39,717 nt of DNA from CALGLS01 sp045105695 (GCA_045105695.1 JBGCDT010000078.1:1-39717); one strand, 5' to 3'. Positions 27,193 to 35,718 are shown, counted from the stretch's first letter. The notes: a model not told the origin generated them from the sequence alone. Numbers and translations: made by a program.

Positions 27193-29043
27193 ATGTACCG
27201 CTTTAGCCACAGATTCCTATTGCCGCTATTGTATTACTTCCCGCTAGGGTGGTGGCTTTGTATCGGTATGCTTAACGGTCAGAATCCCATTGCTTTTCAG
27301 CTCCAGGGCATAGATCAGGACTCGGCGACTTTGAGTGAGCTGCTGACTTACGAATCTATTATGGCAGACAGCTTAACGGCGACCTTACAACTCCAACAAA
27401 TTTTGCAACAGCTCAACGGCCAATCTTACATCGAGGCTTCTATTGATTCTTTGGTAAGAACCGATACTAGCTGGACGGCCTTCGTCTACACTGGAAAAAC
27501 ATATGAGTGGGCGCAGCTACTGAATGGCAATATCGAAGAAGCTTTTTTAACGCAAGTAGGCTTTCGCGAAAGACTGTATCAGAAGAAACCTTTTCATTAC
27601 AATGAACTACGCTTACTGATGGAGTCACTGTTGGAATATGCAGAGAACAACGGTTATCCATTTGCGGATGTCTGGTTGGATGATATTGAAATAAATCAGG
27701 GGAGTGTACGGGCGCGATTGTATATGAAAAAAGGGCCACTGATTTTGTTGGATGGAATTAATTTGATTACCAATCCAAAATCACCTGATGAGACTCCTGG
27801 AATTTCTGCCGGTTATATGGAGAACTACCTCGGTTTGAAAAAAGGACAATTATATAGTAAAGCAAAAGTGAAAAAAATCCGAGGGCGGATCAAGGAATTA
27901 CCTTTTGTGAAGGAACGACAAGATGCGACGGTTACCTTTCGGGGAAGTACGGCTATCATTAATTTGTTTTTGAAAAAGCGGAAATCCAGTCGTTTTGATA
28001 TTGTCTTTGGATTGCTTCCTAACAATTCGGTTGCTGCGCCGGGTACGCCGGAGCCTCGGCGGTTTTTATTTACGGGGACTGTAGATTTAGATTTGCATAA
28101 TCAGTTTGGAGCAGGGGAGAAGATCACTATTGCCGTAGAACAAATTCGTCCGCAGACGCAGGAGATGGAATTGCACTTTTTGTATCCCTATGTGTTGAAC
28201 ACGCCCTTTGGTTTTGATGGTAATTTTTTATTGTACAAAATAGATACGACTAATCTGGATGTGACTTACGACCTGGGCGTTCAATATCAACTGGAAGGTG
28301 GTAACTATTTGAAAGCATTCTGGAACAATGCCTCTTCTAGTATCCTTACGGTAAATACGGCTCGCATTCAACAACAAGGGAAGCTACCAGTCAACTTAGA
28401 TTTTACAAATGCTTCTTTCGGATTAGAATACAACTACCGTCAGCTGGATTACCGTTTCAATCCCCGAAAAGGCTGGGGTCTCCTCCTTCGCGGAGAAACC
28501 GGCATCAAGCGCATTAGGAAAAACAATGCTATCACAGACATTGAAGATGACAACATAGATTTCTCGATGGCTTACGACTCTTTGAACCTACGTACTTTTC
28601 AGTATCGCATCCATAGTCGGATCGAAGGCTATCTTCCCGCCTTCCAACGGAGTACTTTAAAAGCTGCTGCAAATATCGGAATCATCCTCAGCCCTCAACA
28701 AGACATTTACAAAAATGAGCAGTACCGAATTGGTGGAAATAGATTGCTGCGTGGTTTTGATGAACGCTCTGTTTTTGCTACGCGCTATGCTATTTTCACC
28801 TTGGAGTATCGCTTGCTCATCGGTCAGAATTCTTACCTCTATGCTTTTACCGACGGTGGTTATTACGAAGATGTAACAACAAGTACCCGTCGCTTCGAAC
28901 GGCCAGTTGGTTTTGGGGCAGGGCTTACTTTTGAAACGAAGGTTGGCTTGTTTGGCTTTAGTTTAGCGTTGGGTAAATTGCAGGACAACCCGATTGACTT
29001 TCGGACGGTGAAGACGCACTTTGGATATGTGAGTTTGTTTTAG
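27193..29043 (+). CDS. Omp85-family outer membrane protein (BamA/TamA-like)
   Basis: 616 residues. A signal peptide (about 1-30, ending NGQ) is followed by at least two POTRA-like units (about 95-195, with NGYPFADVWLDDIEI, and about 205-250, with YLGLKKGQLYSKAKVKK). A 16-strand barrel domain of the bacterial surface antigen type fills 270-616. The conserved L6 motif GGNRLLRGFDE lies near 515-524, and the chain ends in Phe, as expected for recognition by the BAM machinery. It is shorter than full BamA with five POTRAs, so TamA-like or another Omp85 paralogue is more likely. It is divergent from hemW. Confidence 0.8.
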   Translation: MYRFSHRFLLPLLYYFPLGWWLCIGMLNGQNPIAFQLQGIDQDSATLSELLTYESIMADSLTATLQLQQILQQLNGQSYIEASIDSLVRTDTSWTAFVYTGKTYEWAQLLNGNIEEAFLTQVGFRERLYQKKPFHYNELRLLMESLLEYAENNGYPFADVWLDDIEINQGSVRARLYMKKGPLILLDGINLITNPKSPDETPGISAGYMENYLGLKKGQLYSKAKVKKIRGRIKELPFVKERQDATVTFRGSTAIINLFLKKRKSSRFDIVFGLLPNNSVAAPGTPEPRRFLFTGTVDLDLHNQFGAGEKITIAVEQIRPQTQEMELHFLYPYVLNTPFGFDGNFLLYKIDTTNLDVTYDLGVQYQLEGGNYLKAFWNNASSSILTVNTARIQQQGKLPVNLDFTNASFGLEYNYRQLDYRFNPRKGWGLLLRGETGIKRIRKNNAITDIEDDNIDFSMAYDSLNLRTFQYRIHSRIEGYLPAFQRSTLKAAANIGIILSPQQDIYKNEQYRIGGNRLLRGFDERSVFATRYAIFTLEYRLLIGQNSYLYAFTDGGYYEDVTTSTRRFERPVGFGAGLTFETKVGLFGFSLALGKLQDNPIDFRTVKTHFGYVSLF

Positions 29044-29181
29044 GTTTCTAATGAGTCCTTTTGTATTCTAACAGCTTTTCATTACTATTATAGAAAAATA
29101 GAATGTCCAGCCTTTCTTATTTCATCTCTCTTTTTCTAGAACTTCCATCGGCTACAAATTCTAAAATGTAAAAGCATTGTT

Positions 29182-30303
29182 ATGAAATTCAACAGAAAAA
29201 CATTCTTTAAAACAATAGCACTGGGAACCATCTCCCTGCCCTTCGCCATCCGCTCCTGCGGCGGACAACATTACGCCCAGCAGACGAGCGGACCAAACAT
29301 CATTACCGACAAAAAGTACCAATGGAAAATGGTCACCACCTGGCCACCTAACTTTCCAATACTAGGAGAATGCTGTACCCTTTTCGCAAAATGGGTTAAG
29401 GAAATGTCCGCAGGCCGATTAGAAATTAAAGTCTTTGGTGGGGGAGAGTTAGTACCTCCTCTGGAATCCTTTGATGCTGTAAAATCTGGGGCAGCTGATA
29501 TGGCTCATGGCTGTGCCTATTACTGGGCAGGTAAAGCACCGGCGGCACAATTCTTCGCCTCTGTTCCTTTTGGGATGAATGCGCAACAACTCAACGCTTG
29601 GATTATAAATGGTGGGGGACTAAAACTTTGGGAAGAACTCTATGGCCAGTTTGGGCTCATTCCAATGTTGGGTGGAAATTCAGGAGTGCAAATGGGTGGC
29701 TGGTTCAATAAAGAAATAAACAGCATTGCAGATTTACAAGGTTTGAAAATGCGCATCCCTGGACTCGGTGGAAAGGTGTTAAAAAAAGCGGGAGGTGCAC
29801 CTGTGCTTTTAGCAGGAGGTGAAATATACACTGGCTTAGAGCGTGGCATCATTGACGCTACGGAATGGATGGGTCCTTTCCATGATTATCACATGGGCTT
29901 TTACCAAATTGCTAAATATTATTATTCCCCTGGCTGGCATGAGTCGGGAACTGCTCTGGAGTTTTTCATGAACAAAGAACGCTTTGAAGAATTACCGAAA
30001 GATTTGCAAGCCATTGTTCGCACTGCTGGAGCTCGTGTAAACATGTGGGTACTTTCTGAACTGGAAGCAAAGAATAGTATCTATTTGCAAAAGCTCATCA
30101 AAGAAGAAAATGTGGATTTGAGAAAGTTTCCAAAGGAAGTACTTAGTCAATTGAGAACTTATACTCAAGAGAGTCTTGAAGATACTACGAACTTGGATCC
30201 TTTTAGCAAAAAGGTATATGCTTCTTACAAAGCTTTTCAGGAGGTTTCGTCAGAGTGGTCGCGATGGACGGAGAAGGCTTTTTACAATGATATTCAGATT
30301 TGA
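29182..30303 (+). CDS. dctP: TRAP transporter substrate-binding protein, TakP-like
   Basis: 373 residues. The N-terminus MKFNRKTFFKTIALGTI is a Tat-like or Sec signal with a Cys near residue 26 (RSCGG), so a lipoprotein is possible. The body has TakP features: VTTWPPNFPILGE, GELVPPLESFDAVKSGAADM, LKMRIPGLGGKVLKKAG, GEIYTGLERGIIDATEWMGP and WHESGTALEFFMN. TakP-type proteins bind 2-oxo acids such as pyruvate. The membrane subunits are encoded 700 bases away on the opposite strand rather than downstream. The first 150 bases use mostly C-ending codons, the rest mostly T/A-ending. Confidence 0.9.
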   Translation: MKFNRKTFFKTIALGTISLPFAIRSCGGQHYAQQTSGPNIITDKKYQWKMVTTWPPNFPILGECCTLFAKWVKEMSAGRLEIKVFGGGELVPPLESFDAVKSGAADMAHGCAYYWAGKAPAAQFFASVPFGMNAQQLNAWIINGGGLKLWEELYGQFGLIPMLGGNSGVQMGGWFNKEINSIADLQGLKMRIPGLGGKVLKKAGGAPVLLAGGEIYTGLERGIIDATEWMGPFHDYHMGFYQIAKYYYSPGWHESGTALEFFMNKERFEELPKDLQAIVRTAGARVNMWVLSELEAKNSIYLQKLIKEENVDLRKFPKEVLSQLRTYTQESLEDTTNLDPFSKKVYASYKAFQEVSSEWSRWTEKAFYNDIQI

Positions 30304-30612
30304 TTTTCGAACGGTTTACTATTAACCGTTAACTTTTAACTTCACTTGGTTCTTATCTCTTTTGTAATTGGCAACAGTTCGTAAAGTGATGCCCAGCAAG
30401 CTTTGTTGGAATCCCACAAAGTCCACTGAGCGTTTTAGTTTACAATTTAATTTCCTTAGCCGCTTTACGAACTCCTGCTATACTCCATAGTCTATTGCGC
30501 GAGGTCTATGAAGGCAGGTGCAATGCTAGTCAGTGCTCAGTTGTTTTCTGACTTCGCGACTGAAGGGCTTTGAGTTTGAACCTGAGTTTGATTTGACACT
30601 TTTAAATTAATG
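30304..30612. other. intergenic stretch with dispersed repeat modules
   Basis: Downstream of dctP. It contains four copies of a 7-bp repeat (30315-30342), the shared element at 30460-30505, and a weak 6-bp array near 30568-30597. No gene is seen. See findings on the modular repeat. Confidence 0.55.
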
Positions 30613-30655
30613 AAAAAGAGGCCTTCCTTGAATTCAAGGAAAGCCTCTTTTTTAG
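30613..30655. terminator. bidirectional intrinsic terminator
   Basis: Arms AAAGAGGC and GCCTCTTT plus inner TTCCTTG/CAAGGAA pair almost perfectly around a central AATT. A T-run follows on the plus strand (30648-30653) and an equivalent run on the minus strand. It lies between dctP (plus) and the small 59-residue gene (minus), so it can serve both. Confidence 0.85.
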
Positions 30656-30697
30656 TTTTCTCGAAAAATTATATTTTCGAAATTTATGAAGTCAGAA

Positions 30698-30877
30698 TTA
30701 CTTCAATCGCTCAGCGTCAACTTTTGATAATACTCTCCAGCATTCGTGGGTAGCACCTTCAGCTTGTGATTTAGTAACTGCATAGAAACGTCCGTTCTTT
30801 TCACGCACTTCATAATCAGTTGATTCAAATTTAGACTTTGTCTTTACATCGTAAAAAGATAATGCATCTTTTGCCAT
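30698..30877 (-). CDS. small conserved-looking protein, 59 residues
   Basis: 59 residues from ATG at 30877 to TAA at 30698. The sequence is MAKDALSFYDV... with a TDYEVREKNGRFYAVTKSQ segment, then THECWRVLSK and a final ERLK. Charge is balanced, with one Cys, one Trp and three Tyr, typical of a folded small protein rather than chance translation. A TAnnTTTG promoter box with an upstream TTTG lies at 30912-30945, giving a leader of about 28 bases, and a strong terminator follows at 30613-30655. It is thus a compact monocistronic unit. I do not recognise the family; a DNA- or RNA-binding or ribosome-associated protein is possible but unsupported. Confidence 0.75.
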   Translation of the reverse strand: MAKDALSFYDVKTKSKFESTDYEVREKNGRFYAVTKSQAEGATHECWRVLSKVDAERLK

Positions 30878-30911
30878 GATAATATGTATTTAGTGTTTTA
30901 AAAATATGGGG

Positions 30912-30945
30912 CAAATTTATAATTAATTCCATACAAACATACAAA
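30912..30945 (-). promoter_or_regulatory. Bacteroidota-type promoter for the 59-residue gene
   Basis: On the minus strand, TAAATTTG (30912-30919) matches TAnnTTTG exactly, and TTTG (30942-30945) lies 22 bases upstream. This fits the Bacteroidota housekeeping -7/-33 pattern, one base looser than the usual 19-21. The start codon is at 30877. Confidence 0.7.
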
Positions 30946-31004
30946 TTGATCTGTAAGCCTTCGCTAAAAGGCGATGAAATGAGCTAAAATGGACGATTTT
31001 AAGC

Positions 31005-32345
31005 TTACTTTAACCAAATAAATAACACTTGAGGGTAGAAAATTACGACAATTAGGAAGATCAACTGGATCAAAATGAAGGGAATTATCCCTCTATAAAG
31101 GTGTCCTGTAGTCACTTCGGGCGGTGCTACACCTTTCAAATAGAAGAGTGAAAAGCCAAATGGAGGGGATAAAAAAGAGGTCTGTAAGTTCAATGCCAAC
31201 AGTATTCCAACCCATAATAAGAGCAGATTGTTGGAGGTTAGCTCTGGCGAAAACGCTTGTGGATCATAAGCTGAAAAGATAGGTGCCACTACTGGAACGA
31301 TGATGAATACAATTTCTATAAAGTCTATAAAAAAGCCTGCGATGAATACAACCACCATGACCAGAGCTAGAAAAGCCATTGGGCTTAGGTTGGATTCCTC
31401 GATCAGTTCTATGAGGTAAGTGTCGCCTCCCATCTCTCTGAATACAAAAGTGAAAGTAGTTGCACCCAGCAAGATGATAAAGACCATGCAGGTGAGGTGC
31501 GTCGTTTCGCGCATGACTTCCTGTAGTTTTACAATTGAAAAACGCCCTTGTATTATCGTAAGAATTGTTGCGCCCAAAGCACCTACCGCAGCAGCCTCTG
31601 TTGGCGTTGCATATCCTTTTAGAATAGAACCCAAAACAGCGAGGATTAAAAGAAAGGGAAGCACAAATGCTTTGATGACTTTTAAATAAAAATTACCATC
31701 AGAAAATTCTTTTCTCTCCTTTTCAGAGATGGCAGGAGCCCACGAAGGGTAGAGATGAGCAACAATTAATACATATAATACATAGGCTCCGACCAACAGA
31801 ATACCAGGTAGCAAAGCCGCTTTGAACAAGTCTCCAACTGATACATTCAATACAGAACCTAACAATACTAATACAACTGAAGGAGGGATAATTTGTCCTA
31901 GCGTCCCTGAGGCTGCTATGGTTCCTGTTGCTAGTTCAGGTTGGTAGCCGCGCTTGAGCATTGTTGGTAAACTAATCAAACCCATCGTTATAACCGTCGC
32001 CCCAACGATTCCTGTAGATGCTGCTAACATTGCTCCTACAATTACGACAGAGATGGCTAGTCCGCCTTTTAATTTTCCGAAGAGCATGGCCATTGTTTCT
32101 AACATACTTTCTGCGAGCCCTGACTTTTCTAACATGATTCCCATGTAGACGAACAGAGGAACGGCTAGTAGAATGTAATTACTCATCACCCCCATGATTC
32201 TAGGAGGTAAGGCGGCAAAACTAGATGGCTCTAAAAAACAGAAAGCATATAAAACAGAAATTCCTCCTAGCGTAAATGCTACAGGGTATCCATAAAGGAT
32301 GAGTAGAAAAATACTGAAGAAAAGAATGATCGCCAGAAGTGCCAT
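31005..32345 (-). CDS. dctM: TRAP transporter large permease (DctM-like)
   Basis: 446 residues with about 12 membrane segments. The TRAP-large signature is clear: GKLKGGLAISVVIVGAMLAAS, GIVGATVITMGLISLPTMLKRGY and GTIAASGTLGQIIPPSVV, the typical GG and PPS motifs of the DctM family. It forms the transport channel with DctQ and uses the substrate delivered by the binding protein. It follows dctQ by 4 bases on the minus strand. No binding protein is in this operon; the likely partner is the dctP-like gene on the opposite strand. Confidence 0.92.
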   Translation of the reverse strand: MALLAIILFFSIFLLILYGYPVAFTLGGISVLYAFCFLEPSSFAALPPRIMGVMSNYILLAVPLFVYMGIMLEKSGLAESMLETMAMLFGKLKGGLAISVVIVGAMLAASTGIVGATVITMGLISLPTMLKRGYQPELATGTIAASGTLGQIIPPSVVLVLLGSVLNVSVGDLFKAALLPGILLVGAYVLYVLIVAHLYPSWAPAISEKERKEFSDGNFYLKVIKAFVLPFLLILAVLGSILKGYATPTEAAAVGALGATILTIIQGRFSIVKLQEVMRETTHLTCMVFIILLGATTFTFVFREMGGDTYLIELIEESNLSPMAFLALVMVVVFIAGFFIDFIEIVFIIVPVVAPIFSAYDPQAFSPELTSNNLLLLWVGILLALNLQTSFLSPPFGFSLFYLKGVAPPEVTTGHLYRGIIPFILIQLIFLIVVIFYPQVLFIWLK

Positions 32346-32349
32346 TTTG

Positions 32350-32901
32350 CTAAGAGGTTTGTGAGGTTTCCAGTTTGCTTTCTTTATTTCGTAGCGTTAG
32401 AATAGCTTTGGCAAGCTCAGCCAAGCCCTGTCCTAACAATAGACTTACACCGATTGGAATCGCAAACTTTATCAGATATCTAGCAGGCAAACCTCCTGGG
32501 TCTGGAGAACCTTCTCTTATTATCCAAGACTCATAGGCATAATCCCAGGACATCGTAATAATAAGAATACACCAAGGAATTAAAAAGCAAACACTACCGA
32601 TTAAATTAACCCAGGCTTTTTCTCTTTTGGAAAAGTTAGCATAAAATAAATCTACCCGTACATGTTTGTCATGTTTCAAAGTATAAGCCGCTCCAAATAA
32701 AAAAACTAGAGCGAATAAGTGCCACTCCAGTTCCATTATCCAGGCTTCGGTATCATTGATCAACCAACGTCGGATAACATCAAAACAAACTAACAGCACC
32801 AATAAAGTGGTCAGCCAAGAAACCGCTCGACCAATGGTTTCATTTGTTTTTTCTATCCAATAAATAAATTGTTGAAGTGCTTTATCCATATCAGTTGACA
32901 A
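32350..32901 (-). CDS. dctQ: TRAP transporter small permease (DctQ-like)
   Basis: 183 residues with four membrane segments. Family traits are the TLKHDKHVRVDLFYANFSKRE motif between segments 2 and 3, and the first segment with CFDVIRRWLINDTEAWIMELEW. DctQ pairs with DctM to form the membrane part of the TRAP transporter. It is the upstream gene of the dctQM pair and starts 42 bases downstream of the metallophosphoesterase stop, so all three may be cotranscribed. Confidence 0.9.
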   Translation of the reverse strand: MSTDMDKALQQFIYWIEKTNETIGRAVSWLTTLLVLLVCFDVIRRWLINDTEAWIMELEWHLFALVFLFGAAYTLKHDKHVRVDLFYANFSKREKAWVNLIGSVCFLIPWCILIITMSWDYAYESWIIREGSPDPGGLPARYLIKFAIPIGVSLLLGQGLAELAKAILTLRNKESKLETSQTS

Positions 32902-32943
32902 AATACAAAAATGATTAGAACTACTTAGAGCAGTTGTTCTGAG

Positions 32944-33687
32944 CTAAACTTTGTTCCCAGGTAGGTATTGAACAGAGGAGCTAAAAACACTGTTTTCCAT
33001 TTCGATAATTCGATAAGCAATTCGATGGTGATCTACGGAAAACTCTTCTAAGGTTTGTCCTATTTGAAAAAAACAAGAAGGCGTTATCATTTGCGTTACA
33101 TTATTATGTATCAATGTTTTTTCCACATGATAATGTCCTGTGAAGATGCTGATTTGATTTGGAAACTCCGCAAACAATTCCTGAATGGTATCCATATCTT
33201 GCAAGGCATGATTCATATCCATGTAAGGAACCCCCGAAATAAATGGAGGGTGATGCATAAAGATAATTAGATTGGTTTGGCAAATTTTAAGTTGTCTGAT
33301 TAACCATTTTATTTGGTTATCAGAATGTCTTCCAACAGCTGAGTCAAGAAAAAGGCAAAGTTGCTTGTCCCATTTTTTTGCATAATATAATTCTCCATCA
33401 TTCAGTAAATGATTTAGATCAAAGATCTCGGCCATCAATGCAGAGTCGTCGTGGTTACCCGCAATGATTTCGTAAGGAAAGGGCAGTGCATCAAGCTGAG
33501 CTTTTACCCAACGGTAGATTTCTTCATCTCCCTCTCGGTAGCACAAATCTCCGGTTACAACCAATCGGTCTGGATTTTCAATAATAACTGCTTCTAGGAC
33601 ATCATGTAAATTCTTTCGGACATCTATTCCAAAGGGTTGCTCCCCTGCTTTATCAATATGTAAATCGGTAATTTGCACAAACTTCAT
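32944..33687 (-). CDS. calcineurin-like metallophosphoesterase (CpdA-type)
   Basis: 247 residues. Metal-binding motifs of the family are present in order: DLHID (about 8-12), GDLCYREGD (about 46-54), GNHDD (about 77-81), MHHPPF (about 142-147) and GHYHVEK (about 184-190). It lacks a signal peptide. CpdA-type enzymes hydrolyse 3',5'-cAMP, but the substrate here is unproven. A promoter with TATATTTG and an upstream TTTG ends four bases before the start ATG, implying a leaderless or near-leaderless transcript. It heads the unit containing dctQ and dctM. Confidence 0.85.
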   Translation of the reverse strand: MKFVQITDLHIDKAGEQPFGIDVRKNLHDVLEAVIIENPDRLVVTGDLCYREGDEEIYRWVKAQLDALPFPYEIIAGNHDDSALMAEIFDLNHLLNDGELYYAKKWDKQLCLFLDSAVGRHSDNQIKWLIRQLKICQTNLIIFMHHPPFISGVPYMDMNHALQDMDTIQELFAEFPNQISIFTGHYHVEKTLIHNNVTQMITPSCFFQIGQTLEEFSVDHHRIAYRIIEMENSVFSSSVQYLPGNKV

Positions 33688-33691
33688 ATGA

Positions 33692-33723
33692 CAAATATAA
33701 TCATAGTGTTCGACTCTGTCAAA
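33692..33723 (-). promoter_or_regulatory. Bacteroidota-type promoter, near-leaderless
   Basis: On the minus strand TATATTTG (33692-33699) matches TAnnTTTG exactly, with TTTG at 33720-33723 and a 20-base spacer, both within the usual range. The start codon is at 33687, so transcription would begin at or next to the ATG. Expected position of transcription start is inferred, not shown. Confidence 0.7.
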
Positions 33724-33772
33724 ATGCTGGTTTTCAGAACTAAGGAATAAATGAGTAACTGGTCAAAAGCAT

Positions 33773-33780
33773 TATATTTG
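33773..33780 (+). promoter_or_regulatory. -7 box TATATTTG of the glycosyltransferase
   Basis: Exact TAnnTTTG match 36 bases upstream of the start ATG. No clear -33 TTTG at the proper distance, so support is partial. Confidence 0.45.
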
Positions 33781-33815
33781 TCATCAAATTAAGTCAATTC
33801 TAAAGCACCAGTTTT

Positions 33816-34562
33816 ATGTACAAAGGAAAAAAAGTGATTGTAGTTCTGCCAGCTTATAATGCAGCGCTGACGCTAGAAAAAACGTACAAGGAAATTCCTT
33901 TTGATCTTGTGGATGAAGTAATTCTTTGTGATGATGCAAGTAGTGACAATACCTCTGACCTGGCTCGCTCCATTGGTATTCAACATGTCATTACCCATGA
34001 AAAGAATAAAGGCTATGGTGGAAATCAAAAGTCACTTTACAATATGGCGCTTCGACTTGGAGGAGATATTGTTATCATGCTTCATCCAGATTATCAGTAT
34101 ACCCCAAAGTTGATTCCAGCAATGGTCAATATCATTGGAGATGATTTATATCCTGTTGTTTTAGGTTCGAGAATTTTAGGAAAGGGGGCATTAGCTGGTG
34201 GAATGCCTTATTACAAATACGTTGCAAACAGACTGCTTACGTTCACACAAAATTTATTGATAAACTATAAACTTTCCGAGTACCACACAGGATATCGAGC
34301 GTTTAGTAAGGAAGTTCTAAATGCTATAAATTTCAATGGGAATTCAGATGACTTTGTTTTTGATAATGAAATGCTTTCGCAAATTATTTATGGTGGGTTT
34401 CATATTGCAGAAGTAACTTGTCCAACCAAGTATTTTGAAGAAGCTTCCTCTATCAACTTTCGTAGAAGTGCAATATATGGGCTGGGCGTGCTTCGGGTAT
34501 CTGTTGGCCATTTGCTTCAGCGCATGGGTTTGGTTTCTTCCAAGTTGTATCGAAAGAATTAG
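33816..34562 (+). CDS. glycosyltransferase family 2 (DPM1-like)
   Basis: 248 residues. GT2 features are VVLPAYNAALTLEKTY at the N-terminus, EVILCDDASSDNTSDLARS, HEKNKGYGGNQKSLYNMAL, and MLHPDYQYTP, where the HPD replaces the usual DxD metal motif as is common in this branch. YHTGYRAFSKEVL marks the acceptor side. No membrane segments, so it is likely a soluble or peripheral polyprenyl-phosphate-mannose-type transferase. A TATATTTG box lies at 33773-33780, 36 bases ahead of the start. It is divergent from the metallophosphoesterase. Confidence 0.85.
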   Translation: MYKGKKVIVVLPAYNAALTLEKTYKEIPFDLVDEVILCDDASSDNTSDLARSIGIQHVITHEKNKGYGGNQKSLYNMALRLGGDIVIMLHPDYQYTPKLIPAMVNIIGDDLYPVVLGSRILGKGALAGGMPYYKYVANRLLTFTQNLLINYKLSEYHTGYRAFSKEVLNAINFNGNSDDFVFDNEMLSQIIYGGFHIAEVTCPTKYFEEASSINFRRSAIYGLGVLRVSVGHLLQRMGLVSSKLYRKN

Positions 34563-34887
34563 AGAATAAAACTGTAGTTGGAATTACTAGCGAAGAGAAC
34601 CTTTATAGATCTATCCTTCTTTTTGAGAGAATAGAAAAGCTTTACGAGCGATGTAAATGGTTGCTAGTACCAGTGCGTATGTGAGTGTTGCTGTCATAAA
34701 TATTCTACGGCGAAGGTAATAATTATCTTTTAGACAACACACAAACGTTTTCCTTTTTCAAAATGTGGCCTTTGTTTGTCAGATGTTTTGTCAGTTAATA
34801 GTCTAAATTCTCTTCTCCAAAATTCAGTGTTTCAATCAAAATAGCATCTACCTACCTATTCAAAATTCAATTACTTAATCCTAATAA
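34563..34887. other. 325-base intergenic stretch
   Basis: Between the glycosyltransferase and the TIGR02757 gene on the same strand. It contains one possible minus-strand micro-gene (34611-34697) and an AT-rich 3' half. No terminator or clear promoter box was found. Confidence 0.4.
34611..34697 (-). CDS. possible 28-residue membrane microprotein
   Basis: ATG at 34697 to TAG at 34611. The product is a single hydrophobic helix (TATLTYALVLATIYIA, about residues 2-17) with a basic Arg-Lys pair after it and a charged C-terminus (QKEG), the profile of a small inner-membrane protein. There is no supporting promoter box or known family; chance is a real possibility. Confidence 0.3.
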   Translation of the reverse strand: MTATLTYALVLATIYIARKAFLFSQKEG

Positions 34888-35673
34888 ATGAAACCTGAAC
34901 GCATAAAGAACTTACTAGACGAATACGTAGACCGATACAATAAGCCTGATTTTATAGCTAATGATCCTATTCTTATTCCACATCGATTTAAAAAAGTGCA
35001 GGATATAGAAATAGCTGGTTTTTGGGTAGCCATGCTTGCCTGGGGACAACGGGTGACCATCATTAATAAGGCTAATGAGTTAATGGAACTAATGGACAAT
35101 TCACCACATGACTTTATTGTAAATCATAAAGAGAAAGACCGAAAGGCATTCTTGGGATTTAAGCATCGTACTTTTCAAGCAACTGATACTTTGTACTTTT
35201 TAGAATTTTTACAAAATCATTATCGCAATCATAATTCTTTAGAAACTGCATTCACAAAAAACCTGAAGCCTACTGATACTACGACAGAGAATGCGTTGAT
35301 CGGTTTCCAGGAATACTTTTTCTCTTTGCCTGACTCTCCTCAACGTACTCGAAAACACGTAGCAACACCTGCTCGAAAATCTTCTTGTAAACGACTAAAT
35401 ATGTTTCTCCGTTGGATGGTCCGAAGCGATAATAGGAAAGTAGACTTTGGGATTTGGAAAAATATTAACTCATCACAGTTAATGATTCCTTTAGATGTTC
35501 ATGTGGCAAGAGTGGCCACTGCTTTAGGCTTATTGCATCGAAAGCAACGAGACTGGGCAGCTGTAGTAGAGCTAACGGATGTTCTTCGAAAGTTTGATCC
35601 TACTGATCCGGTGAAATATGATTTTGCTTTGTTTGGTCATGGAGTCTTAGAAAAGCAAAACGGCATCCTGTAA
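34888..35673 (+). CDS. TIGR02757 family protein
   Basis: 261 residues matching the TIGR02757/DUF2400 family of Bacteroidota and related phyla. Typical segments are EYVDRYNKPDFIANDPI, HRFKKVQDIEIAGFWVAML, then AWGQRVTIINKANELME, and later RMVRSDNRKVDFGIW-like text (MFLRWMVRSDNRKVDFG). The helical fold resembles helix-hairpin-helix DNA glycosylases, with GLW-like and DVHVARVATALGL motifs near the C-terminus, but activity is unproven. The terminator stem begins inside the last codons, so the coding end and the terminator overlap. Confidence 0.85.
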   Translation: MKPERIKNLLDEYVDRYNKPDFIANDPILIPHRFKKVQDIEIAGFWVAMLAWGQRVTIINKANELMELMDNSPHDFIVNHKEKDRKAFLGFKHRTFQATDTLYFLEFLQNHYRNHNSLETAFTKNLKPTDTTTENALIGFQEYFFSLPDSPQRTRKHVATPARKSSCKRLNMFLRWMVRSDNRKVDFGIWKNINSSQLMIPLDVHVARVATALGLLHRKQRDWAAVVELTDVLRKFDPTDPVKYDFALFGHGVLEKQNGIL

Positions 35674-35691
35674 TTAAACAGGATGCCGTTT
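35658..35691. terminator. intrinsic terminator overlapping the TIGR02757 stop codon
   Basis: Perfect 13-base arms AAACGGCATCCTG and its complement surround an 8-base loop that contains the stop TAA. The left arm is formed by the last coding bases. A modest T-rich tract follows on the plus strand. It also stands before the end of the convergent DUF4783 gene and may serve both strands. Confidence 0.85.
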
Positions 35692-35718
35692 CATGTACTT
35701 GTTTTATATTTAAAAAAA

